DNA of 14,102 nucleotides from JBAUHN01 sp049680295 (GTDB lineage: Bacteria; Pseudomonadota; Alphaproteobacteria; Rhodobacterales; Rhodobacteraceae): NCBI GenBank assembly GCA_049680295.1, contig JBAUHN010000319.1, positions 1 through 14,102 on the forward strand. The letters run 5' to 3'. Under the pieces are notes generated by a model. It saw only the letters and a list, made by a program, of their open reading frames with translations, had not been told where the DNA came from and did not search any database. Position numbers and translations under genes: made by a program. Shown in pieces: positions 1-5,857 of this stretch; the first letter of the stretch is position 1, and the number at the start of each line of letters is the position of its first letter.

Positions 1-33
1 CTTTACGGGCGCGTCACAAAGGCCAATGTCCTA

Positions 34-462
34 TCAGCGACAGTTTCCAGCGGCGGTCAGGGTCCCATAATTCCCGCCTTTCATCCCTCCAAAGGCTTTA
101 AGACGGCCATCGGGATAAACGCGATAGGTATATTTTGCCTTACGATCCCGGCCTTCAGTCTCGACCATTGTTTCAAAGCCATAGACGGTAAAACGAGCGC
201 TGCGCTGCACAATACTTATCGCTTCAGGTTTACGCGCACGTTTTCCGTAAGTCTGCTGAATAGAATTTTTTGCCAAATCAATTATGACACCATCGCCAAA
301 CCAGGTCGCCGCGACTTTCGCTATTCCGACTTGAGTGGTGCCGGCAACACCATAGTTGCCAACGCTACACCGATAGGTCACAGCCGCCGCCTGCGTGCCA
401 ATTAGCAGGCCACCAACCAGTGCTGCCAATGCCACGTTTCTGTTTAAATTCAAACCGCTCAA
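34..462 (-). CDS. Small secreted protein of unknown function
   Basis: I do not recognise this protein. From the TTG at 462 it is 142 residues. The N-terminus reads as a Sec signal peptide: Asn and Arg near the start, a hydrophobic core (VALAALVGGLLIG), then TQAAA with likely cleavage near residue 27. The mature part is about 115 residues, basic and Gly/Tyr-rich, with only two cysteines, C32 (TYRC) and C141 (GNCR), at opposite ends. They could form one disulfide in the periplasm. The frame is open to a GTG at 525, but GGA abuts that codon, whereas the TTG has GGAGA six bases upstream (469-473), so I prefer the TTG. The neighbour ndk is on the same strand but lies behind a strong terminator, so this gene is probably transcribed alone. 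That it is a real gene is likely; its role and start are uncertain. Confidence 0.6.
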   Translation of the reverse strand: MSGLNLNRNVALAALVGGLLIGTQAAAVTYRCSVGNYGVAGTTQVGIAKVAATWFGDGVIIDLAKNSIQQTYGKRARKPEAISIVQRSARFTVYGFETMVETEGRDRKAKYTYRVYPDGRLKAFGGMKGGNYGTLTAAGNCR

Positions 463-551
463 AACAAGTCTCCGTTCGCACCCAAATGTCTGCACAAAAG
501 CAAACAGTACCAAAAAAGCCCACACTCCAAAATTGGAACACCCTAAGTTGC

Positions 552-580
552 ATCATGCCAAGGCAGCTCACCCTCATCAA
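552..580 (-). promoter_or_regulatory. Weak sigma-70-like promoter candidate for the secreted-protein gene
   Basis: Read on the minus strand there is TTGATG (575-580) and CATGAT (552-557) separated by exactly 17 bases. Each hexamer matches the consensus at four of six positions. It lies about 90 bases upstream of the TTG start of the gene at 34-462, in a gap where that gene needs a promoter. The match is weak and could be chance. Confidence 0.25.
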
Positions 581-842
581 CCATCCATTGTGGCGAAAAT
601 GACCCCTTGCACCCACGGTGTCCGGGCCAAGCCCGCAGAACCCCCCGTAGTTACTGAGTAAAATCGCGGACGTGCCGTCTGCCCCGGCGTGTAAAAACCG
701 TTCATCAGAAAAAAGTCATTTGTTAAAAACACGTTACGCGTGAATTTTAAGGAAATCCAATCTGGCACAAACGGATTTTCACCGCGAAAGGACGCGCCCG
801 ATTCGACAGCCACAAACCAATCTGGACATACAATTCGGCATG
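581..842. other. Non-coding gap with no supported gene
   Basis: With the terminator and promoter candidate on either side, this is the gene-free stretch between the secreted-protein gene and ndk. It is AT-richer than its surroundings around 690-780. A 42-codon minus-strand frame (577-705) starts with ATG but has no ribosome binding site, so I did not call it. Two copies of CCAATCTGG lie at 757-765 and 817-825. I see no tRNA-like fold or other RNA gene. Confidence 0.4.
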
Positions 843-880
843 AAAAAACGCTCCGAAATCCAATTCGGAGCGTTGTTTTT
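843..880. terminator. Bidirectional intrinsic terminator behind ndk
   Basis: A perfect 11-bp stem pairs 847-857 (AACGCTCCGAA) with 864-874 (TTCGGAGCGTT) around a 6-base loop. The minus strand gives a run of six T after the stem (843-848 on the plus strand are A), which suits termination of ndk. The plus strand has GTTTTT at 875-880, so the same hairpin should also stop transcripts going right. It is about 50 bases past the ndk stop. A second, 6-bp stem (893-898 with 909-914) lies between the ndk stop and this terminator. Confidence 0.85.
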
Positions 881-925
881 GTACCACTGAAACCTGCGCA
901 AAAGCGGTCGCAGGAATGCGGTGAC

Positions 926-1348
926 TTAACCCACCAGTTCCATGCCGGAAAAGAAATACGCGATCTCTTCGGCGGCTGTTTCAGGTGCGTCTGATCCGTG
1001 GACCGAGTTTTCACCAACGCTTTGGGCAAATTCCGCGCGGATTGTACCGGCTGCAGCGTCTGCCGGGTTGGTGGCGCCCATGACTTCGCGGTTTTTGGCA
1101 ATGGCGCCTTCGCCTTCCAATACCTGAACCACAACCGGCTCGGACGCCATGAATTCGCACAATTCGTCGTAAAACGGGCGCTCAGCATGCACAGCATAGA
1201 AAACACCGGCCTGTGCTTTTGTCATGTGGATGCGCTTTTGTGCGATCACCCGCAGGCCTGCGTCCTCAAACTTGGCGTTGATCTTGCCGGTCAGGTTGCG
1301 GCGGGTGGCATCTGGTTTGATGATCGAGAATGTGCGCTCTAGGGCCAT
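926..1348 (-). CDS. ndk: Nucleoside diphosphate kinase
   Basis: This cytoplasmic enzyme moves the terminal phosphate of a nucleoside triphosphate, usually ATP, to other nucleoside diphosphates through a phosphohistidine, balancing NTP and dNTP pools. The 140-residue protein has the full family length. It starts with the typical ERTFSIIKPDA, which includes the nucleotide-binding K11. R87 and R104 sit at the positions of the phosphate-contacting arginines. The active-site signature NSVHGSDAPE places the phosphorylated histidine at H117. The ATG at 1348 has GGAG eight bases upstream. The gene is transcribed away from the ABC-F gene across a 128-bp gap and ends in a strong hairpin terminator, so it is probably monocistronic. 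I see nothing unusual, and the assignment is firm. Confidence 0.97.
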   Translation of the reverse strand: MALERTFSIIKPDATRRNLTGKINAKFEDAGLRVIAQKRIHMTKAQAGVFYAVHAERPFYDELCEFMASEPVVVQVLEGEGAIAKNREVMGATNPADAAAGTIRAEFAQSVGENSVHGSDAPETAAEEIAYFFSGMELVG

Positions 1349-1371
1349 GGTGTTCGCTCCGGGTTATCAGC

Positions 1372-1386
1372 TTGGCGATGTGCCAA
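1372..1386. repeat. Short inverted repeat in the ndk / ABC-F divergent region
   Basis: TTGGC (1372-1376) and GCCAA (1382-1386) form a 5-bp perfect inverted repeat with a 5-base spacer, 24 bases upstream of the ndk start codon. It may be a small operator or a stem in the ndk leader. No clear -35/-10 pair could be assigned for either divergent gene. A run of seven C lies at 1421-1427. Confidence 0.25.
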
Positions 1387-1444
1387 AACATGTGAATTCG
1401 CGGCTCACCTAGCACGGGGTCCCCCCCTTGAAAAGCCGAAGTTG

Positions 1445-1459
1445 ACGCGGACGCCGCGT
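1445..1459 (+). other. GC-rich hairpin in the leader of the ABC-F gene
   Basis: ACGCGG (1445-1450) pairs perfectly with CCGCGT (1454-1459) around a 3-base loop, 17 bases before the ATG at 1477. No Shine-Dalgarno sequence is visible between the hairpin and the start. The hairpin could affect ribosome access, but this is inference. Confidence 0.35.
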
Positions 1460-1476
1460 TGCGGCACACCCCGTCC

Positions 1477-3336
1477 ATGTTGCGCATTTCAGATATCAGT
1501 TACTCCGTCGAAGGCCGCCCCCTGTTTGAGGGCGCCAGTGCGGTCATTCCCGATGGTCACAAAGTTGGTCTTGTCGGGCGAAACGGCACCGGGAAAACCA
1601 CGCTGTTCAAGATCATCAAAGGCGAATTGGGGCTGGATGGCGGGGCGATATCCCTGCCCTCACGCGCCCGCATTGGTGGTGTCGCCCAAGAGGTGCCTTC
1701 GTCCTCGACTTCCCTGCTGGACACGGTGCTTGAGGCAGACACCGAACGCGCGGCCCTGCTGCGCGAGGCCGAAACCACCACCGACCCGGCGCGCATTGCC
1801 GACGTGCAAACCCGTCTGGCCGATATTGATGCATGGTCCGCCGAGGCGCGCGCGGCGCAGATCCTCAAAGGTCTGGGATTTGATGATGCCGAACAACTGA
1901 TGCCCTGTTCGGATTTTTCGGGCGGTTGGCGCATGCGCGTGGCTTTGGCAGCGGTCCTGTTCGCCCAGCCTGATCTGTTGCTGCTGGATGAGCCGACAAA
2001 CTATCTGGATCTGGAAGGTGCTTTGTGGCTTGAGGCGTATCTTGCCAAATATCCCCATACCGTCATCATCATCAGCCACGATCGCGGATTGCTGAACCGC
2101 GCGGTGGGCGCGATCCTGCATCTCGATGAACGGCAATTGACGTTCTATCAGGGCCCTTACGATCAGTTTGCCCGTCAACGCGCCGAACAACGCGCGGTGC
2201 AGGCGGCGATGGCCAAGAAACAACAGGCCCGGCGCGATCACATGCAATCGTTTGTCGACCGGTTCAAGGCCAAGGCGTCGAAAGCCAAGCAAGCGCAATC
2301 GCGGCTGAAGATGATCGAAAAGATGGATATGATCGCCTCGCCCGAACAGGTGGCCAAACGGGTCTTTACCTTTCCCGAGCCAGAAGAGCTTTCGCCGCCC
2401 ATCATCAGCATTGAAAACGGTGCCGTGGGCTATACCGACGAACCCGTGCTCAGCCGTCTGAACCTGCGCATTGATCAGGACGACCGCATCGCCCTGCTGG
2501 GCAAAAACGGTCAGGGCAAATCAACCTTGTCGAAGCTGCTGTCCAATCGACTGGTGCTGATGGGCGGAAAATCGGTGCAATCGAGCAAGCTGCGCATCGG
2601 GTTTTTCGCGCAACATCAAGTCGATGAGCTGCATGTTAATGAAACGCCCTTACAGCATCTGATTTCAGCGCGACCGGGTGTGTTGCATTCGAAGCTGCGC
2701 GCCCAAATGGCCGGATTTGGCCTTGGCCCCGATCAAGCCGAAACCGAAGTGGGCCGTCTGTCGGGGGGGCAAAAGGCGCGCCTGTCGTTGCTGCTGGCCA
2801 CGCTTCACGCGCCACATTTGCTGATTTTGGATGAGCCGACCAACCACCTGGATATCGAATCGCGCGAAGCGCTGGTCGAGGCACTGACCCGCTATTCGGG
2901 TGCCGTGATCCTTGTCAGCCACGATATGCATCTGCTCAGCATGGTCGCCGATCGGTTGTGGCTGGTGTCCGATGGCACCGTCAAACCCTATGAGGACGAT
3001 CTGGAAGCTTACCGTAAGATGCTGCTGAACCCTGAAAAACCGGTCAGCAAAGCGTCAAGGAAACGCGTCGAAGCGCCCAAGGCCAAACGGGCCAGCCGCG
3101 ACGAAATCCTTGGTCTGCGTTCCGAGGCGCGCAAATCCGAAGCCCGGGTCGAAAAACTGAACGACATGCGTGACAAGCTGGCGAAGAAACTGGCTGATCC
3201 GGGTTTGTATGAGGATGCCAAGGTCGGTGAACTGGCAGTCTGGAACAAGAAATATGCTGAAGTGATGGATGCACTGGCCCGCGCCGAAACCATGTGGATG
3301 ACCGCACTGGAGAAACTGGAAAAAGCCGACGCCTAA
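1477..3336 (+). CDS. ABC-F family ATPase, YheS-like ribosome-associated factor
   Basis: This is a 619-residue soluble protein with two ABC ATPase domains and no membrane segments, the ABC-F layout. Members bind the ribosomal E site and act on stalled or early elongation complexes. Domain 1 has Walker A GRNGTGKTT (34-42), signature SGGWR (148-152) and Walker B LLLLDEPTN (D171/E172). Domain 2 has Walker A GKNGQGKS (342-349), signature LSGGQ (428-432) and LLILDEPTN (D452/E453). Between them the charged linker around 245-295 (RFKAKASKAKQAQSR) is the P-site tRNA interaction motif. The DIDAW and DFSGGWRMR stretches resemble E. coli YheS more than EttA or Uup. From about residue 530 a Lys/Glu-rich C-terminal coiled coil may contact RNA. 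I chose the ATG because it begins MLRISDISYS. A TTG at 1459 would add six residues, and no ribosome site is clear for either. Confidence 0.93.
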   Translation: MLRISDISYSVEGRPLFEGASAVIPDGHKVGLVGRNGTGKTTLFKIIKGELGLDGGAISLPSRARIGGVAQEVPSSSTSLLDTVLEADTERAALLREAETTTDPARIADVQTRLADIDAWSAEARAAQILKGLGFDDAEQLMPCSDFSGGWRMRVALAAVLFAQPDLLLLDEPTNYLDLEGALWLEAYLAKYPHTVIIISHDRGLLNRAVGAILHLDERQLTFYQGPYDQFARQRAEQRAVQAAMAKKQQARRDHMQSFVDRFKAKASKAKQAQSRLKMIEKMDMIASPEQVAKRVFTFPEPEELSPPIISIENGAVGYTDEPVLSRLNLRIDQDDRIALLGKNGQGKSTLSKLLSNRLVLMGGKSVQSSKLRIGFFAQHQVDELHVNETPLQHLISARPGVLHSKLRAQMAGFGLGPDQAETEVGRLSGGQKARLSLLLATLHAPHLLILDEPTNHLDIESREALVEALTRYSGAVILVSHDMHLLSMVADRLWLVSDGTVKPYEDDLEAYRKMLLNPEKPVSKASRKRVEAPKAKRASRDEILGLRSEARKSEARVEKLNDMRDKLAKKLADPGLYEDAKVGELAVWNKKYAEVMDALARAETMWMTALEKLEKADA

Positions 3337-3338
3337 GC

Positions 3339-3367
3339 GCCTGAAGGCCCGACAGGCCGATATTTTT
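3339..3367 (+). terminator. Weak terminator candidate after the ABC-F gene
   Basis: GCCTG (3339-3343) pairs with CAGGC (3353-3357) over a 9-base loop and is followed after a few bases by five T (3363-3367). The stem is short and the T run is not adjacent, so it may be inefficient. It starts two bases after the ABC-F stop codon. Confidence 0.35.
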
Positions 3368-3395
3368 GCTGGACGTATCACCGCCATTTTATATG

Positions 3396-3418
3396 CTTAT
3401 CATCAGTGATTTGATAAG
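3396..3418. promoter_or_regulatory. Inverted repeat, possible operator of the MarR-like gene
   Basis: CTTATCA (3396-3402) and TGATAAG (3412-3418) form a perfect 7-bp inverted repeat with a 9-base spacer, ending 13 bases before the ATG at 3432. The AT-rich stretch just upstream (TTTTATATG, 3387-3395) could be a -10 region. Dimeric winged-helix regulators often bind such dyads in their own promoters, so autoregulation is plausible. The binding protein is inferred. Confidence 0.45.
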
Positions 3419-3431
3419 GTTTTGACCCAAA

Positions 3432-3953
3432 ATGACAGACACTCCAGACCAGAAACGACGCATCGTTTCCTCACGGCATTTGGCTGACGGTGAAGGCTGG
3501 GAGGCCTCGGAAGTCGAATTTGGCATGATCATCGCCTATAACGCGTTCTCGCGCTGGATGACACGCTGCATGTCGGCGGCTGGAAACACCGACCTGACCG
3601 CTTTGGAAATAATGGTTTTGCACAACACCAACCATCGTGGCCGCGACAAGCGCCTGTCCGACATTTGCTTTTTGCTCAGCATCGAAGACACCCACACGGT
3701 GAATTACGCCTTGCGCAAATTGTTGAAAATGGACCTGCTGACATCGGAAAAACGCGGCAAAGAGGTGTTTTACCGCACCTCCCCTGCGGGCGAAGAACTG
3801 TGTGCGGCCTACCGTGATGTGCGCGGGCAATGTTTGCTCGACGGCCTGTCTCGTCTGGATATGACCGGCGAGGAAATGCGCGATATCGCGGCCAGCCTGC
3901 GGGCATTATCTGGGCATTATGATCAGGCCAGCCGGGCGGCTGCATCGCTTTGA
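3432..3953 (+). CDS. MarR-like winged-helix transcriptional regulator
   Basis: This 173-residue cytoplasmic protein is a predicted DNA-binding regulator of the MarR superfamily. A conserved N-terminal helix (about 27-47: EVEFGMIIAYNAFSRWM) is typical of an alphaproteobacterial subgroup and probably forms the dimer interface. The winged helix-turn-helix spans about 58-118: the recognition-helix region is SIEDTHTVNYALRKL (83-97) and the wing is EKRGKEVFY (106-114). From memory this matches the group that includes LdtR of Liberibacter, but I could not test that. A perfect inverted repeat lies just ahead of the start, which suggests autoregulation. The ATG has only a weak upstream AAGG at 12 bases. 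The next gene, marC-like, is 73 bp downstream on the same strand, so they may share a transcript. The ligand and targets are unknown. Confidence 0.85.
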   Translation: MTDTPDQKRRIVSSRHLADGEGWEASEVEFGMIIAYNAFSRWMTRCMSAAGNTDLTALEIMVLHNTNHRGRDKRLSDICFLLSIEDTHTVNYALRKLLKMDLLTSEKRGKEVFYRTSPAGEELCAAYRDVRGQCLLDGLSRLDMTGEEMRDIAASLRALSGHYDQASRAAASL

Positions 3954-4026
3954 CGCCTTGTGATTTCCTTTGTCAGAGCCTGCACCGCTTGACCCACCGT
4001 CGGCTTTTGCATAGGCGGGGCGGATC

Positions 4027-4656
4027 ATGGATACCGCTTTTCTGATCACCGCATTCGTCACGATGTTCGTCGTCATTGACCCGATTGGGCTGGCGCCGCT
4101 TTTTGTGGCTTTGACCCAAGGTATGTCCGCAACCGAACGCCGCCGCATTGCGTGGCGGGCCTGTGGCGTCGCCATTGTAATTATGCTGATCTTTGCGCTT
4201 TTCGGGGAATCCGTCTTGGGGTTCATCGGCATTTCAATGCCTGCCTTCCGGGTCGCGGGCGGAATATTATTGTTTCTGACAGCGCTCGACATGTTATTTG
4301 AACGGCGCACAAAACGCCGCGAAGACCGCACAGAGGAAGATGACGATGGCCATGATCCATCGGTCTTTCCTTTGGCAATTCCGCTGATTGCCGGTCCGGG
4401 GTCCATCGCCTCGGTGATTTTGTTGATGGGCCAACGGCCGGACGCCGAAGGCACTTTAATGGTTTTGGGGGTCACAGCGCTGGTGATGGTGATTGTCATG
4501 GCGTTTTTCATGGCCAGCGGTATGATTGAACGCGCACTTGGGAAAACCGGCATTACTGTTGTCACGCGCCTGTTGGGCATGCTTTTGGCAGCCCTTTCGG
4601 TGCAATTTGTGCTTGATGGATTGACGGCATTTGGATTTGGGCCCGCTGTGGGTTAA
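4027..4656 (+). CDS. MarC family integral membrane protein
   Basis: A 209-residue inner-membrane protein with about six hydrophobic segments (roughly 4-24, 40-60, 68-88, 115-138, 143-165 and 182-203), the size and layout of the MarC/UPF0056 family. Family hallmarks are DPIGLAPLF near residues 18-26 in the first segment and IPLIAGPGSIAS in the fourth. The family is often labelled as neutral amino acid or antibiotic transport. That rests on thin evidence, and E. coli MarC itself was not confirmed as a resistance factor, so the substrate is unknown. The loop after segment three is strikingly charged: a basic patch (ERRTKRRED) followed by an acidic one (RTEEDDDGHD). The ATG at 4027 follows AGGCGGGG by about six bases. 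The gene is close behind the MarR-like regulator and 49 bp ahead of the retropepsin, so the three may be co-transcribed. Confidence 0.9.
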   Translation: MDTAFLITAFVTMFVVIDPIGLAPLFVALTQGMSATERRRIAWRACGVAIVIMLIFALFGESVLGFIGISMPAFRVAGGILLFLTALDMLFERRTKRREDRTEEDDDGHDPSVFPLAIPLIAGPGSIASVILLMGQRPDAEGTLMVLGVTALVMVIVMAFFMASGMIERALGKTGITVVTRLLGMLLAALSVQFVLDGLTAFGFGPAVG

Positions 4657-4705
4657 AATTTTGCCACAAAGGCATTATCTAAACGCCCGAAAATAGGAGT
4701 CTCCG

Positions 4706-5287
4706 ATGGACGGTGTCGACCCAGGGCGTTTGATTTACCTGGTCATATTAGCAGTTATGATCTTGGGCTGGTTTCTGGTTCAGGCGCGATTTTCGTTGAA
4801 CAAAACGCTTCAGCAGGCCTCGATCTGGGCGTTGATCTTTTTCGGCGTGATCGCTGCTGTCGGGCTTTGGGATGACGTGTCGCATACGATCAACCCCCGC
4901 CAGGTCAGTTTTGCCGATGAGGGCAAGATCGTAGTGCCGCGCGCGCCGGACGGGCATTACTATATTGTGCTGAACGTCAACGATACTGCCATGCGGTTTG
5001 TCGTGGATACCGGTGCCACCGATATGGTGCTGACCCAGGATGACGCAATCGCGGCCGGGATTGATCCGAAGTCCCTGAATTATTTTGGCCGGGCGATGAC
5101 CGCCAATGGCGAAGTGCGCACCGCCCCTGTGCACCTTGAAACCGTCACCTTGGGGTCGATCACCGACTATGATATGCGCGCCGTGGTCAATGATGGCGTC
5201 ATGGCGGAATCGCTGCTGGGGATGGAATATCTGCAACATTGGGGCCGGATCGAGATCACCCGAGGCGAGCTTATCCTGACGCGTTAA
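4706..5287 (+). CDS. Membrane-anchored retropepsin-like aspartic protease
   Basis: A 193-residue protein with two N-terminal hydrophobic segments (about 9-26 and 40-57) followed by a soluble domain of about 130 residues with the retropepsin fold. The catalytic motif FVVDTGATDMVL puts the active aspartate at D101, and the C-terminal SLLGMEYLQHWGRIEI is the matching downstream signature. There is only one DTG, so it should act as a homodimer. The family is the clan AA proteases known as TIGR02281 (as I recall, including rickettsial APRc). Caulobacter PerP is a functional relative that cuts a polar-organelle protein in the periplasm. With two membrane passes the orientation must be tested; a periplasmic catalytic domain is expected from the relatives. 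The ATG follows AGGAG by six bases. The stop codon abuts a 100-bp palindrome. The substrate is unknown. Confidence 0.88.
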   Translation: MDGVDPGRLIYLVILAVMILGWFLVQARFSLNKTLQQASIWALIFFGVIAAVGLWDDVSHTINPRQVSFADEGKIVVPRAPDGHYYIVLNVNDTAMRFVVDTGATDMVLTQDDAIAAGIDPKSLNYFGRAMTANGEVRTAPVHLETVTLGSITDYDMRAVVNDGVMAESLLGMEYLQHWGRIEITRGELILTR

Positions 5288-5387
5288 AGCATTCCGCGTT
5301 AAACCTGAATCACCCAACGCTGCCTGAAATCAAAGATTTTGGGCGCGTTAGGTGATACGTGATGTTTCAAGTTAAACGCAGAACGCT
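5288..5387. repeat. 100-bp imperfect palindrome between convergent genes
   Basis: The element begins at the base after the retropepsin stop and ends six bases before the holC stop. Outer arms 5288-5309 and 5366-5387 pair at 18 of 22 positions. Inner arms 5310-5320 and 5345-5355 pair at 10 of 11. The tip pairs 5322-5324 with 5342-5344 and 5327-5331 with 5335-5339 around AAA. The only large break is a 10-base bulge at 5356-5365. In minus-strand RNA four of the five arm mismatches become G-U pairs; in the plus strand two tip pairs do. There is no T run on either side, so it is not a standard intrinsic terminator. It may be a repeated extragenic palindrome or small MITE-like element, a structured RNA 3' end, or both. 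Confidence 0.75.
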
Positions 5388-5393
5388 GTAGGG

Positions 5394-5852
5394 TCAGGTC
5401 TCGGCCTTCTTTTCCCATTTACCGCTGTCTTCGGACCAATATTGCGCCGACACACCTGCATCTTTCAGCGCTTTCCATTGTGTCCGGGCTTGCCCCAAGG
5501 CTGCGTCGTTATTGCCGTCAAACAAGACGCAGACACGTTGCAGGGCGGTGACTTCGTCGGCATCAATTGAAGCACCGTCAATTGTCATCAGACATTCGGC
5601 CCCTGCCGGCGTTGCTGCCTCCGCCGTCAGCAATATCGGCTGGTCTGCGTCATGCGCGCCACCCGCAATGCCATGCGGCAAAAAACTGTCTTCCGGCCCT
5701 AACCACAATTGCGCGTCCAGTTGCGCGATACGCGCTGCATCGCCACCGCGGACAACTGTGCGCCACCCGGCCTGTTGCGCCTTGCCCAGCAGCATCCGCA
5801 ACGTGTCCTCAAGCGGGCGGTGCGTCAGATGATAGAAATACGCAACCCCCAT
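5394..5852 (-). CDS. holC: DNA polymerase III chi subunit
   Basis: HolC links the clamp-loader complex to single-stranded DNA-binding protein at the replication fork, normally with HolD (psi). The 152-residue protein has the family opening GVAYFYHLTHRPLEDTLRMLLGKAQQAGWRTVV, the DAQLWLG...FLPHGIA stretch, and the conserved ALQRVCVLFDGN segment before the C-terminal helix, and it is full length. I prefer the ATG at 5852 because the family usually begins directly before the YFYHL motif. A TTG at 5861 would add three residues, has GAGG four bases upstream and overlaps the pepA stop, so it is a credible alternative. The gene sits directly behind pepA on the same strand, the common alphaproteobacterial order, and is probably translated by coupling to it. 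It faces the retropepsin gene across the 100-bp palindrome. Confidence 0.93.
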   Translation of the reverse strand: MGVAYFYHLTHRPLEDTLRMLLGKAQQAGWRTVVRGGDAARIAQLDAQLWLGPEDSFLPHGIAGGAHDADQPILLTAEAATPAGAECLMTIDGASIDADEVTALQRVCVLFDGNNDAALGQARTQWKALKDAGVSAQYWSEDSGKWEKKAET

Positions 5853-5857
5853 CCGGG

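Noticed and set aside
577..705. A 42-codon minus-strand frame starting at ATG 705 in the gap behind ndk
   Set aside because: No ribosome binding site precedes the ATG, the product resembles nothing I know, and the frame continues upstream into an antisense-free shadow of ndk. It could be chance.
926..1206. Long minus-strand frame overlapping the 3' half of ndk in another phase
   Set aside because: It overlaps firmly identified ndk codons and its product is Arg/Ser/Pro-rich low-quality sequence typical of a shadow frame.
1660..2298. 212-codon minus-strand frame inside the ABC-F gene
   Set aside because: Antisense shadow of a conserved GC-rich gene; no ribosome site or recognisable domain.
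3906..4580. 224-codon minus-strand frame opposite the MarC gene
   Set aside because: Product is Met/Ser/Ala/Arg-rich, the mirror of hydrophobic MarC codons. MarC has family motifs and a ribosome site.
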